DNA of 63,861 nt, taken from Hyphomonadaceae bacterium UBA7672. Its GTDB lineage: Bacteria > Pseudomonadota > Alphaproteobacteria > Caulobacterales > Hyphomonadaceae. The stretch's first letter is position 1. The number at the start of each line of letters is the position of its first letter. Made by a program: the position numbers and the translations under genes. The stretch is taken from positions 505,918 through 569,778 of the forward strand of contig DLHI01000007.1 in NCBI GenBank assembly GCA_002483135.1. The letters run 5' to 3'. The notes under the pieces are model-generated. The model was not told the origin of the DNA, ran no database searches, and saw only the letters and a list, made by a program, of their open reading frames with translations. Of the stretch, positions 46,037 through 55,018 are shown in pieces.

Positions 46037-47758
46037 ATGAAACTGAAGTTAGCGTTTGCCAGCCTGCTGGTCCTTTCCGCCTGCGGAACGAGCCCGGATG
46101 CGCTCAAAGCCCTGGATCTCATGCAATTCCGCGAGAACTCGGCTGAGCCGGGGTTCTCGTACTCGAAACTCTCCGGTTCCGGAAATGACGTGAAGCTGGA
46201 AGGCGTCTCCTTCCTGTCCTCGCCGTTCATGGGGATGATGATGGGCATGGAGGCCCCCGAAGGCGAGGAGGCCAGTTATGAGGCCGACACCCCCGTACCG
46301 CTGCTGACCGCCGAGTCGGTCGTTCTCAACGGCCTCACCATGAAGGACGGCATGCCGCTGGTGCGCGACATGGTCCTCAACGGCGTCTCGCCGGTGGGGG
46401 ATATGGGCGGCGCAAGCATCACCATCGGATCGCTCGGCATCGAGGGTCTTGACGAGAAGACCGGCGCGTTCATCGCCAGCGTATTTACCGAGGCAGGCCC
46501 CGGCGAAATGCTCGCCTTCGAGGAATGGACCTTCGGCAAGGCCGGCGTCAGCAACATCGTCGTCAAGGGTTCCGTCGATGGCGAGGCGGGTCCAACCACG
46601 TTCGACGTGAAGGTCGGCGAGCTGTCGGTATCCGATCTCGACGACTCGATCATGGGCCTTGTGCGCATCGCAGGCATCGCCGGCGAGGTCAACGTGCCGA
46701 CCGAGATGATGCCGATCGCCGCCAAGTTCGACCTTGGCACGCTCGACATCTCGACGCTGCAGACCGAGGTGTTCACCCGCCCGTTCGCGATGGCGATGGA
46801 AGCGGCGATGGATCCGACGGCGTCGCCCGACTATGCGTCGCTGTATGAAGGCTACACGAGCCCGCTCGAGCCTGGCTATGACGGCCTCAACTGGTCGGGC
46901 ATGAAGATTGACGTGTCGGGCCTCAAGCTCGACACCACGGCGTTCCAGCACAAGCTCACGCGCAATCCGGAAGGCGTCGTGATCGCGTCCGAAATGCCGC
47001 TGTCCAAGATCAAGCTGACGGCTGACGCCGCCGGCGGCATGGTCGGCGCGATGGGTCTCATGGTCCTCGCCATGGGCGGTTATCAGTCTGACTCGATCGA
47101 ACTCTACACAGCTGGAAACGCGGCGTTCGATCCCGAGAAGGATGTGACGCGTCTCTCCGGCTACAACCTGGGCGTCACGGGCGTTGCCGACATGAAACTC
47201 GATATGGGGATCATCGGGCTCCAGGCTGCGTTGCCGGGTCTGATGGCCTCGATCCAGAACGCGTCCGACACGCTGGGCGAAATGGCCACGCCGGAACTGG
47301 ACGAAGAGGGCAACCCGATCGAATCGGACGAGGACATGTCCGGCGCCTCGACGGCGATGGCGATGCAGATGATGTTCGCGCTGATGCCGCTGCAGATCTC
47401 GGACATCGACCTCACGATCACCGACGAGACGCTGTTGGAGCTGATCCTGAACCAGCAAGCCGTCGGCGCGGGGCAAAGCCTCGAGGAATTCCGCGGCGAA
47501 CTCGTCGGGATGGTGCAGGGCGCCTCCGCATTCATGACCGAGGCTGGGATTGATCCGGCTCTCGCCAATGAACTGACGGCAGCCACCGCCGGCTTCCTGG
47601 CCGGACCGGGCACGCTGCGCTTGCAGCTCAAGCCGAAGCAGCCGCTCGGCATCATGTCTGCGATGTCGATGCCGATGACCAAGGAGAACCTTGGCTTCTC
47701 GGCGACGTTCACGCCGGCGGCTCCCGCCGCGCCGGAAGCGGCCCCGCCGACGAACTGA
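46037..47758 (+). CDS. Large methionine-rich hypothetical lipoprotein
   Basis: 573 residues from ATG 46037, with GGGGGAC about 11 bases upstream. Signal peptide with lipobox LSAC (Cys16). The mature protein is a long series of beta-strand-like segments (such as VKLEGVSF, ISDIDLTIT) resembling AsmA/DUF945-type lipid-binding repeats, but I cannot place it in a family. It is unusually rich in Met, clustered in FMGMMMGMEAP, AMAMQMMFALMP and GIMSAMSMPM. Met clusters suggest copper binding or tolerance of methionine oxidation. Divergent from the YgjP-like gene, with a terminator 28 bp after the stop. Confidence 0.78.
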   Translation: MKLKLAFASLLVLSACGTSPDALKALDLMQFRENSAEPGFSYSKLSGSGNDVKLEGVSFLSSPFMGMMMGMEAPEGEEASYEADTPVPLLTAESVVLNGLTMKDGMPLVRDMVLNGVSPVGDMGGASITIGSLGIEGLDEKTGAFIASVFTEAGPGEMLAFEEWTFGKAGVSNIVVKGSVDGEAGPTTFDVKVGELSVSDLDDSIMGLVRIAGIAGEVNVPTEMMPIAAKFDLGTLDISTLQTEVFTRPFAMAMEAAMDPTASPDYASLYEGYTSPLEPGYDGLNWSGMKIDVSGLKLDTTAFQHKLTRNPEGVVIASEMPLSKIKLTADAAGGMVGAMGLMVLAMGGYQSDSIELYTAGNAAFDPEKDVTRLSGYNLGVTGVADMKLDMGIIGLQAALPGLMASIQNASDTLGEMATPELDEEGNPIESDEDMSGASTAMAMQMMFALMPLQISDIDLTITDETLLELILNQQAVGAGQSLEEFRGELVGMVQGASAFMTEAGIDPALANELTAATAGFLAGPGTLRLQLKPKQPLGIMSAMSMPMTKENLGFSATFTPAAPAAPEAAPPTN

Positions 47759-47785
47759 TCGATCTAGATCTGCCGTGAATTACAG

Positions 47786-47819
47786 ACCGGGCTCGCGTAA
47801 GCGGGCCCGGTTCTTGTTT
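47786..47819 (+). terminator. Rho-independent terminator after the Met-rich lipoprotein
   Basis: Stem ACCGGGCTCGC / GCGGGCCCGGT with one G-T pair and a GTAA loop, then TTCTTGTTT. It sits 27 bp after the lipoprotein stop. Confidence 0.88.
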
Positions 47820-47860
47820 GCGGGTGTGGAGAGGGATGCGCTGGAGAGCGAGGCCAAGCA

Positions 47861-48829
47861 TCAGCCGCACTCGCCGCCGGCGCAGTCGTCGCCTTCGATC
47901 TCCACCGTAGCGTGGCCGATGTTGTGCGCCTCGCGCAGGCGCGTCTTGATGCGCGTGACGATGGCGGGGCCTTGCGCGCTGTCGGCGATGCGTGCGTGCA
48001 GCGTCATCATCGAGCGACGGCCATCGAGCGACCAGAGATGGGCGTGGTGAACGTCCAGCACGCCTTCGACATGGTCGACGAGATCGTGGGTCACTTTATC
48101 CAGGCTGATGTTCGTGGGCGTGCCTTCGAGCAGGATGTGCGCGCTCTGCGCCGTGACCGACCAGGCCGAGCGCAGGATGATCAACGCGACCAGCACGGAG
48201 AGGATCGGGTCGGCCTGCAGCCAGCCGGTCGTCATGATGATGACGCCCGCTGCGATGGCCGCGACCGAGCCCAGCAAGTCGCCGATGACGTGGAGCAGGG
48301 CGCCGCGCACGTTGAGGTTTTCGCGGTCCGCCCCGTGCAGCACAGCGAAGGAGGCGATGTTGACGGCAAGACCGGCCACCGCGACCCAGGTCATCAGCAC
48401 GGGTTCGATGGCGCGCGGTTCGTTGAGACGAACGATGGCCTCGAAGACGATCCATGCGGCGATGGCGAACAGAGTCAGGCCGTTGACGAAGGCGGCCAGC
48501 ACCGGGAAGCGGCGAAAGCCGAATGTGCGTCGCGAGTCGGCGGGGCGGCGCGCCATCCGGAAGCCGATCCAGGCGAGGGCGAGGCTGCCGAAGTCGGACA
48601 GCATGTGGCCCGCGTCGGCGATGAGGGCGAGCGATCCGGCGATGACGCCGCCGGCCAGCTCAACGCCCATGAAGCCGCCGGTCAGCAGCGCGGCGATGCC
48701 GATGCGCGCGGCGTTGTCCTCGTCGCCGCCGTGGTGGTGGTCATGCGCATGCGCGTGATCGTGGCTCGCATGGTCGTGACCATGCGAGTGTCCCTTCCGG
48801 GGATGGGCGTGAGCGTGATCGTGCGCCAT
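47861..48829 (-). CDS. Cation diffusion facilitator (Zn/Co exporter, CzcD-like)
   Basis: 322 residues. A His-rich N-terminal loop (HDHAHAHPRKGHSHGHDH and more) of about 35 residues precedes six membrane helices. ALIADAGHMLSDFGSLAL and VRGALLHVIGDLLGSVAA carry the HxxxD metal sites of TM2 and TM5 (zinc-type HDHD). The C-terminal cytoplasmic domain includes VHHAHLWSLDGRRSMMTLHA, and a short Cys-containing tail CAGGECG may bind metal as well. The family exports zinc, cobalt or cadmium by proton antiport. Monocistronic as far as seen. Confidence 0.93.
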   Translation of the reverse strand: MAHDHAHAHPRKGHSHGHDHASHDHAHAHDHHHGGDEDNAARIGIAALLTGGFMGVELAGGVIAGSLALIADAGHMLSDFGSLALAWIGFRMARRPADSRRTFGFRRFPVLAAFVNGLTLFAIAAWIVFEAIVRLNEPRAIEPVLMTWVAVAGLAVNIASFAVLHGADRENLNVRGALLHVIGDLLGSVAAIAAGVIIMTTGWLQADPILSVLVALIILRSAWSVTAQSAHILLEGTPTNISLDKVTHDLVDHVEGVLDVHHAHLWSLDGRRSMMTLHARIADSAQGPAIVTRIKTRLREAHNIGHATVEIEGDDCAGGECG

Positions 48830-48904
48830 GCGCCCGAACTACGCGGCGCCGGGACGAAGATCAAATGAATCAAATGGAACGATATAGCGGATCGCAGGCT
48901 GTGC

Positions 48905-50566
48905 TTATGCGCCACCCGGTTTTGGCCCCGTGGCGTCGATCATGGCTTGGGCGATTTCCTCCTCGCCGGAAATGATCACGTCCGCGCCGCGTCCGGCCAG
49001 ATGCTCGGCCTCGGCGTCGGAATGCGAGCGGGCGAGGATGCGGATGCCGGGGTTCTGCTGGCGTGCGATTTCGGCGATGCGACCGGCCTCGAAGCCGTCG
49101 GGCACGGTGATGTAGATCAGGGTCGCGCGGTCGATGGCGGCGGCGCGCAGCGTGTCGGCGGAGGCGGCGTTGCCGGGGATGGTCTCGATGCCCTGTTCGA
49201 GCAGGCGCTCGATGATCTCCTCGCGCTCTTCGACCACGGCGTAGTCGATCTTGCGCGCTTCCAGCTGACGGCCGATGCGTGAGCCGACACGGCCGAAGCC
49301 GACGATGACGGCGCGCTGGCGAGCAACGGGAACTGGCGCGGGAGCGGGCGGGGCGGGCGGCGGCTTGGGTACGAACCGCTCGGCGATCAGGAAGGCCAGC
49401 GGATTAAGCACGATGGAAAGGATAGCGGCGCCGAGTATCAGATCGCGCGCATCGGGGGACAACAAACCGAGGCCGACGCCGACGGTGGCGAGAATGAAGG
49501 AGAATTCGCCGATCTGCGCGAGGCTGGCGGAGATCAACATGGTGGCGTCGGGCGGTTGCTTGAACAGCCGCATGATCACGTAGGCGGCGAGGAACTTGCC
49601 GATCACCACGATCGACAGCGCGCCAAGCAGCGGCCAGGGGTCGTTCACCAGCGTCATCGGATCGAACAGCATGCCGACCGAGACAAAGAACAGAACAGCG
49701 AAGGCGTCGCGAAGCGGCAGGGTCTCGTTGGCCGCCTGATGCGACAGCTCGCTCTCCCCCATGATCATGCCGGCGAAGAAGGCGCCCAGCGCGAAGGAGA
49801 CGCCGAACAGCTCGGAGGCGCCCAGCGCCACGCCGAGCGCGATGGCCAGAACGGAGAGTCGGAACAGCTCACGCGATCCAAGGTGCACGACGCGGTGCAG
49901 CAGCCACGGGATCAGGCGCTTGCCGAACAGCAGCATGATCAGAACGAACGCGCCGACCTTGCCCAGCGTGAGCAGAATGGCGAGGCCGACCTGGCCTGCC
50001 TGGTCCCAGGTGAAGGCGCCGCCGCTGGCCGCGACCTGGTTGCGCAGGTCCGCCCAGGTGGGCAGCAGGACGAGGGCCAGCACCATCGCGATGTCTTCGA
50101 CGATCAGCCAGCCGACGGCGATGCGGCCGCGTTCTGTCTGCACGACGTGTCGTTCCTGAAGCGCGCGCAACAGGACCACCGTGGAGGCGACGGAGAGGGC
50201 AAGGCCGAAGACGATGCCGCCTTCCAGCGGCCAGCCCATCAGATGGCCCATACCGACGCCCAGCAGTGTCGCGGCGAGGATCTGCGCCAGCGCGCCGGGC
50301 AGGGCGATGGCGCGCACGGAGAGCAGATCATCGAGCGAGAAATGCAGGCCGACGCCGAACATCAGCAGGATGACGCCGATCTCTGCCAGCTCGGTCGCAA
50401 GGTGCGCATCGCCCACGAAGCCCGGGGTGAACGGCCCGATCGCGACGCCGGCGATCAGATATCCCACCAGCGGCGACAGCTTCAGGCGGGTCGCGATCAT
50501 GCCGAAGACAAAGGCCAGGCCCAGGCCAATGGTCAAAAGCGAGATCAGCGGTGTCCCGTGGGGCAT
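48905..50566 (-). CDS. KefB/YbaL-type monovalent cation:proton antiporter (CPA2) with TrkA-N domain
   Basis: 553 residues from ATG 50566; upstream in-frame sequence to 50914 is not protein-like. About 12-13 membrane segments (first ~400 residues) with LSPLVGYLIAGVAIGPFTPG and LLMFGVGLHFSLDDLL, typical of CPA2. A C-terminal RCK/TrkA-N domain begins RAVIVGFGRVGSRIGRQLEARK. This architecture is YbaL/KefB-like, serving potassium or sodium efflux and pH or electrophile response. No KefG-like ancillary subunit is nearby. A GAGGGAC site lies 10 bases upstream. Confidence 0.93.
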   Translation of the reverse strand: MPHGTPLISLLTIGLGLAFVFGMIATRLKLSPLVGYLIAGVAIGPFTPGFVGDAHLATELAEIGVILLMFGVGLHFSLDDLLSVRAIALPGALAQILAATLLGVGMGHLMGWPLEGGIVFGLALSVASTVVLLRALQERHVVQTERGRIAVGWLIVEDIAMVLALVLLPTWADLRNQVAASGGAFTWDQAGQVGLAILLTLGKVGAFVLIMLLFGKRLIPWLLHRVVHLGSRELFRLSVLAIALGVALGASELFGVSFALGAFFAGMIMGESELSHQAANETLPLRDAFAVLFFVSVGMLFDPMTLVNDPWPLLGALSIVVIGKFLAAYVIMRLFKQPPDATMLISASLAQIGEFSFILATVGVGLGLLSPDARDLILGAAILSIVLNPLAFLIAERFVPKPPPAPPAPAPVPVARQRAVIVGFGRVGSRIGRQLEARKIDYAVVEEREEIIERLLEQGIETIPGNAASADTLRAAAIDRATLIYITVPDGFEAGRIAEIARQQNPGIRILARSHSDAEAEHLAGRGADVIISGEEEIAQAMIDATGPKPGGA

Positions 50567-50763
50567 CGTGCGGTGGCGTCCCTCGATTGGGGTGAGGCTT
50601 ATGATCGACTTAAGGATGAGGTTGGCGGATTGCGACCCTAAAGGCCAACAAAATCCTCGCCCACCGCAAGGTCCCCGGGCGTGTGTGGCGCATGGGTCGC
50701 GCGGGGAGACGCCCCGAGGCTTGCCGCTTTCCCTCCAGCCGCTCGGGAGGCTAACCTCGCAGG

Positions 50764-51738
50764 ATGGCAGGTGAAGCAATTCTCGTTGGCGATGTGGGCG
50801 GCACGAATGTGCGCTTTGCATTGGCGTATCCAGAAGGCGGCAGGCTGACGCTGTCGGACATCTGGAAGCGGAGAGCCGTGGATTTTCGTGGGTTCGCGGA
50901 CGCGATGGACGCATTTCTCACGGAAACCGGCGCGAAGCCGGACGGTGCGGCGCTGGGCCTTGCCGGCGTGGTCGCTAATGACCGCGTCCACCTCATCAAT
51001 AGCGGCTGGCACGTCGCACTTGCAGACGTTCGTGGACGCATCGGCGGCAAGCGCCTGGCTGCGGTGAACGACTTCGTCGCGATGGCGCGGGCGGCTCCGG
51101 ACCTGGACGATGAGGGGCTGGAGCCGATCCGCTCCGGCGTGCGCGATCCGCAGGGATCGGCTGCAGTCGGCGGGCCTGGCACGGGGTTTGGCATCGCGAT
51201 CCTGCGGCGGATAAAGGCGGGCTGGATGGTGATCGGGGGCGAGGGCGGGCATCAGGCTTACGCGCCGCAGACGCCGCTGGAATGGGAAGTGGCGCAGGCG
51301 ATGCGTCGGCGTGGCGGGGATGTCTCGATCGAACTGGTTGCGGCAGGCGCCGGGTTCGAGGCGACACGCGACTGCCTTGCAGAGGTGATGGGCGTTGGCG
51401 CGCGCGCCATGTCGCCGGGCGAGGTGATCTCAGCGGCGCTGGCGGGAGACGAATTCGCGGCGGCGTTCTGCCGGCTGCGGGCAGCGACGGTGATGACGGC
51501 GATGGGTAATCTCGCCCTGGTGTGCAATGCGTCGGGCGGCGTCTATATCGCGGGCGGCGTGGCGCGGCATCTTGCGCCGTGGCTGGATGAGCCGGACGCT
51601 CTGGCGCGGTTCAACGGACGCGGCCCGCACGCGCCAATGCTGGAGAGATTTCAGATCAGCCTGATCGTGTCGGATGCCGCGCCCCTGCTGGGAGCGGCGC
51701 ACCTGTGGCTGGACGAGCGTGAGAGAGGCTGGCTGTAA
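50764..51738 (+). CDS. glk: Glucokinase
   Basis: 324 residues. ATP-dependent phosphorylation of glucose to glucose-6-phosphate, cytoplasmic. ILVGDVGGTNVRFALA is the phosphate-1 loop, LAAVNDFVAMA holds the catalytic Asp, GPGTGFGIAIL the ATP-binding loop, and VIGGEGGHQAYAPQ the glucose-site Glu-Gly-His. AGGVARHL completes the Glk signature of proteobacteria. GGGAGG lies upstream of ATG 50764. The next gene converges with only 3 bp between stops. No sugar-transport genes are adjacent. Confidence 0.94.
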   Translation: MAGEAILVGDVGGTNVRFALAYPEGGRLTLSDIWKRRAVDFRGFADAMDAFLTETGAKPDGAALGLAGVVANDRVHLINSGWHVALADVRGRIGGKRLAAVNDFVAMARAAPDLDDEGLEPIRSGVRDPQGSAAVGGPGTGFGIAILRRIKAGWMVIGGEGGHQAYAPQTPLEWEVAQAMRRRGGDVSIELVAAGAGFEATRDCLAEVMGVGARAMSPGEVISAALAGDEFAAAFCRLRAATVMTAMGNLALVCNASGGVYIAGGVARHLAPWLDEPDALARFNGRGPHAPMLERFQISLIVSDAAPLLGAAHLWLDERERGWL

Positions 51739-51741
51739 GCG

Positions 51742-52155
51742 CTACTTGCAGCCGCACCCGCCGCCCGGTTTGCCGCCGCCATGGCCACCGCCACGACCGC
51801 CGCCGAACGAGATCGCGCTGGCGCTGGCGAAGGCAACAGCCGTGGCCGAAGCCTGGGCGCGAGCCGAGCCGCCGCCGATCACGATGACACGGCCACCGCC
51901 GCCGGCGCCGCCATTGATGTCGATACCGACGCCGCCTGTGCCGAAATCGGACGGCAGGATGATGGGCGCGGGGCCCGCCTTGATCGGGGTCGGCTCGGGG
52001 GCCGGGGGAGAGGGCGGGGTGGGCTGTGGCTTGGCCAGCGGGGGCGGCGGGGCCACGACTGGCGGCGGGCGGCGATTGCGGCCATCAGCCAAGGCAGGCG
52101 CGGCGAGCGAAGCGGCAATGAGGCCGGCAGCCAGGATGTGGAATAGCGGTTTCAT
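51742..52155 (-). CDS. Secreted Pro/Gly-rich protein with HGGGKPGGGCGCK C-terminus
   Basis: 137 residues from ATG 52155 behind a strong GGAGGT. Signal peptide (MKPLFHILAAGLIAASLAAPALA) followed by a Pro-rich stretch, a short DFGTGGVGIDINGG segment, an Ala/Ser-rich AQASATAVAFASASAISF stretch, and a Gly-rich end closing with GGGCGCK. The low-complexity architecture suggests a periplasmic or surface structural protein. The terminal Cys pair with a His-Gly run could bind metal or cross-link. No family recognised. Confidence 0.75.
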   Translation of the reverse strand: MKPLFHILAAGLIAASLAAPALADGRNRRPPPVVAPPPPLAKPQPTPPSPPAPEPTPIKAGPAPIILPSDFGTGGVGIDINGGAGGGGRVIVIGGGSARAQASATAVAFASASAISFGGGRGGGHGGGKPGGGCGCK

Positions 52156-52266
52156 GCCGACCTCCGATGCAGTCTGCGTGCCGCGGAGCGGCTGGCCTGG
52201 CCGACAGTTAACATCCAGGTCCGTAGAAGGGCCAAGCCGCACACCGCACGGGCGAACCCAGGTTAA

Positions 52267-52521
52267 TCAGAAGTCGACCGCGAGCCCCTTCTTCTCCCAG
52301 TCGCCATAGCGCGTGGGTTCCTCGCCCTCGCGCCGGCCATTGATCTCGGGCGGAAGTTCCACTGCGGGCGCGGCCTGGCGTCGCGCCTCGGCTTCCAAGA
52401 GGGCGCGCACGGCTTCGGGCGAAAGCGCCTTGCCCGGAGCGGCCCCCGGGATCGCTGCGGTATCGGGGGTTGAGTCCGTAGGGCCACAGGCCTCGGGAGA
52501 TGTGTCGTCTGGCTTCATCAT
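52267..52521 (-). CDS. DUF1674 (SDHAF4-like) protein
   Basis: 84 residues. The C-terminus EINGRREGEEPTRYGDWEKKGLAVDF is the DUF1674 signature shared with eukaryotic SDHAF4, which helps insert FAD-loaded SdhA into succinate dehydrogenase. The N-terminal ~50 residues are Pro/Ala-rich and probably disordered. Two starts in tandem (ATG at 52521 and 52518). Divergent from htpX across 99 bp. sdh genes are not in the window. Confidence 0.88.
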   Translation of the reverse strand: MMKPDDTSPEACGPTDSTPDTAAIPGAAPGKALSPEAVRALLEAEARRQAAPAVELPPEINGRREGEEPTRYGDWEKKGLAVDF

Positions 52522-52620
52522 GGATGCACGTTCACCAATTTTTTCGATTTTGGAAAGAAAGCATTCACCAACATCACCAAAGCTGACCCTCAGGGGACAT
52601 CCCTGCGTGAGAGAACCGCG

Positions 52621-53448
52621 ATGAGCTACATTAAAGCCGCCGGACTGATGCTACTGATCCATGTCGCCTTTGCGGCCATGGGCTGGTGGATCGCTGGAAG
52701 GGAAGGGGCGCTCGCCGCCACCCTGATTGCGCTGGCGTTCCATATTCTCGTGTTCTGGTATGCCGAGAAGATCGTGCTCAAGCTGCATAATGCGCGCGAG
52801 GTCGGCTCGGACGACGCATCGCCGATGATCCGCGCGTTTGTCGCCGACTGCGACCGGCTGGCCATGCGGGCCAACATGCCGCGTCCGCGCACTTATATTG
52901 TCGACGCCTTCCAGCCGAATGCTTTCGTGGCGGGGCGCGACACCAACCACGCCTCCATCGCTGTCACCGATGGCCTCCTGAAAACCCTGACCCGCGCCGA
53001 GGTTTCGGCTGTCGTGGCGCATGAACTGGCGCATGTGAAGCGCGGCGATGCGCTCGCCATGGGAATCGGTTCGGCGCTTGCCGCCATCCTGACCACGATC
53101 TTCGGCGCGATTGCCTATCCGATCGGCCAGCGCAAGCGCGTCGAGCGCATTGTCGCCGGCCTCGTCGCCCGCGTCGGCCAGAGCCACCACCGCGAATACG
53201 CCGCCGACAAACAGGCAGGCGAAATCTGCGGCAATCCGGTGAACCTCGCCAACGCGCTGTTGAAGCTGGAGCGTCACACGGCGTCCCTGCTGAATCCGCT
53301 GGCCGAGCGCAGCCCCGCCACGGCCCACATGTTCGTCATCGATCCGCTGCACGGCCCCCGCCGCGGCCCCTCGGCCTCGCATCCGCCCACGGAGCGCCGT
53401 ATCGCCCGCCTGCATCGCCAGGCCGCCGAGATGGAAGGCGTGGAGTAG
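52621..53448 (+). CDS. htpX: Zinc metalloprotease HtpX-type (M48B)
   Basis: 275 residues. Inner-membrane quality-control protease acting with FtsH on misfolded membrane proteins. Two N-terminal helices (about 5-22 and 31-48), then the zinc motif VVAHELAHVKRGD (HExxH) and the downstream Glu ligand in HHREYAADKQAG. A second pair of hydrophobic stretches follows the HELAH site. The C-terminal part (SASHPPTERRIARL) is typical. A heat-shock promoter would be expected, but I see no clear one in the 99 bp upstream. Terminator follows. Confidence 0.93.
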   Translation: MSYIKAAGLMLLIHVAFAAMGWWIAGREGALAATLIALAFHILVFWYAEKIVLKLHNAREVGSDDASPMIRAFVADCDRLAMRANMPRPRTYIVDAFQPNAFVAGRDTNHASIAVTDGLLKTLTRAEVSAVVAHELAHVKRGDALAMGIGSALAAILTTIFGAIAYPIGQRKRVERIVAGLVARVGQSHHREYAADKQAGEICGNPVNLANALLKLERHTASLLNPLAERSPATAHMFVIDPLHGPRRGPSASHPPTERRIARLHRQAAEMEGVE

Positions 53449-53477
53449 GGCAGACACCAGCTTCGACACTAATCCAG

Positions 53478-53503
53478 CGCGCGCCCCCAAGGGCGCGCGT
53501 TTT
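53478..53503 (+). terminator. Rho-independent terminator after htpX
   Basis: 9 bp perfect stem CGCGCGCCC / GGGCGCGCG with a CCAA loop, followed by TTTT. It is 30 bp after the htpX stop. Confidence 0.88.
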
Positions 53504-53603
53504 GCGTTGCTGCGAGATAATCCGGAACTCCCGCGCTGCGAGAGAGTTCTGACGTATATCCCAGAAAAACCTGGCGACTGCTTTTCCCTGAAGGGGACAC
53601 CCT

Positions 53604-53963
53604 ATGCGCATTGCTATTGCGATGGCTGCAGCTTTGTTTGGAGGTGCGCTTGCCGCCGCTCCAGCAGCGTTCGCAGATCCAGCGCGCGACAACCTCCTGC
53701 GCGCTGAAGCGCAGGTCCAAGCGCTGAACGCGGCCGATGCTTCCGCTGCTGCCCCGAATGAATATCGCAACGCCCAGCTTCGGCTTGACGAAGCGCGCGC
53801 CGCCGAAGGCCGCAACCGGGACGAGGAATCCCTGCGGCGCTCGAACGAAGCCCTGCTTCACACCGAGATCGTTCAGGAAATGATCAAACTGCACGGGCTC
53901 AAGCGCACCGTATCGGAAATCGAGACCGGTATCGCCACGCTTCGCCGCGAACTCGTCTCTTAG
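53604..53963 (+). CDS. DUF4398-type periplasmic protein
   Basis: 119 residues. A cleavable signal peptide (MRIAIAMAAALFGGALAAAPAAFA) is followed by an Ala/Arg/Glu-rich, coiled-coil-like helix pair with NEYRNAQLRLDEARAAEGRNRDEE. This matches DUF4398, which is often encoded beside OmpA-like lipoproteins, as here, where the next gene starts 12 bp later and also carries a DUF4398-like segment. Role unknown; a periplasmic partner of the OmpA-like protein is plausible. Confidence 0.82.
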   Translation: MRIAIAMAAALFGGALAAAPAAFADPARDNLLRAEAQVQALNAADASAAAPNEYRNAQLRLDEARAAEGRNRDEESLRRSNEALLHTEIVQEMIKLHGLKRTVSEIETGIATLRRELVS

Positions 53964-53975
53964 GAAGACCCACAC

Positions 53976-54926
53976 ATGAAATACGCATTGAAAACTGCAG
54001 CCGCCATGGCTGCGCTGTCTATCGGCGTCGCCGGTTGCGCATCTGCACCCGATCCGAGCCCGCGCCTGCTGTCAGCCGAAGCCTCGCTGCGCACGGCCAA
54101 GGCAGATTCAGCGACGATGGAGTCGGGCCGCGCGCCGCTTGAAAAGGCGGAGATCGCTTTGACCGACGCCCGCGAATTCTACATGGACCGCGAAATCGAC
54201 GCGTACACTCACGCGATCCGGATGGGAGAGGCCTATGTGCTGCTTGCCGAAACGCGCGGCGACCAGCTTGAAGCGAACCGCAAGATCGCAACGCTGAGCA
54301 CCGATCGCGCCAACATCGTCGCCGAAGCGCGCAAGCAGGAACTTGCCCGCGCCGAAGCCGCCACAGCGACAGCACAAGCTGCAACCGCCAACGCACAAGC
54401 CGCCACGGCGAGCGCCAGGGCAGCTGCAGCCGGCGCACAGGCGCGTGCAGACCAGTCAGCAACTGTTGCAGCAGCAGCCGTCGCCGACACGGCAGCGGCG
54501 CGCGCGGCTCAGGCTGCCGCCGAAGCACGCACAGCCGCACTCCGTGCAGAGCTGACCGGATACGAGCAGGAGAAGACTGCGCTGGGCGTCATGCTCATCC
54601 TGCGCGATCTTCAGTTCTCTTCGGGCTCAGCCGTGCTTGGAGCCGGCGCGCAGGGTAGATTGGCCCCGCTTGCCGCCTTCCTTGCAAAGCAGCCGGATGC
54701 CAAGATCCAGATCGCTGGTCATACCGACTCGCAAGGGTCGGACGCTTCCAACATGGATCTGTCGGCGCGCCGGGCCCAGTCAGTTGCCGCCTATCTCAAC
54801 TCGACCGGTGTCAGCCTCTCGCGGATCAACACGATGGGAATGGGCGAAACGGCCCCGACCTCCTCGAACGACACTGCCGCCGGGCGCGCGATCAATCGCC
54901 GGGTCGAAGTGACGATCCTGGACTGA
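53976..54926 (+). CDS. OmpA-family lipoprotein with DUF4398 and Ala-rich helical region
   Basis: 316 residues behind AGGAAG. The signal peptide has the lipobox VAGC (Cys21). Residues ~30-110 are DUF4398-like (LLSAEASLRTAKADSATMESG region), then an Ala/Thr/Gln heptad-like stretch of ~75 residues (TATAQAATANAQAATASARA and on) probably forms a long coiled coil. The C-terminal OmpA domain (about 200-316) binds peptidoglycan, with QIAGHTDSQGSDASNMDLS and RINTMGMGETAPTSSNDT. It likely tethers the outer membrane to the cell wall with the coil as spacer. Terminator at 54984. Confidence 0.93.
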   Translation: MKYALKTAAAMAALSIGVAGCASAPDPSPRLLSAEASLRTAKADSATMESGRAPLEKAEIALTDAREFYMDREIDAYTHAIRMGEAYVLLAETRGDQLEANRKIATLSTDRANIVAEARKQELARAEAATATAQAATANAQAATASARAAAAGAQARADQSATVAAAAVADTAAARAAQAAAEARTAALRAELTGYEQEKTALGVMLILRDLQFSSGSAVLGAGAQGRLAPLAAFLAKQPDAKIQIAGHTDSQGSDASNMDLSARRAQSVAAYLNSTGVSLSRINTMGMGETAPTSSNDTAAGRAINRRVEVTILD

Positions 54927-54983
54927 TCCTGTTCGTCGGCGCGCGGACCGAACTCTGCGCGCTGTGGACTGGCTGTCGGAAAG

Positions 54984-55005
54984 GCGCGCCTTCGGGCGCG
55001 CTTTT
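54984..55005 (+). terminator. Rho-independent terminator after the OmpA-family gene
   Basis: Stem GCGCGCC / GGCGCGC with a TTCG tetraloop, then TTTT and CTGTTTT. It also lies just past the convergent thpR stop. Confidence 0.85.
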
Positions 55006-55018
55006 CTGTTTTCCGGCT

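Noticed and set aside
46049..47476. A 475-codon open frame on the minus strand within the Met-rich lipoprotein gene
   Set aside because: Composition (Arg/His/Asp-rich) is that of a shadow frame; the plus-strand protein has a signal peptide, ribosome site and terminator.
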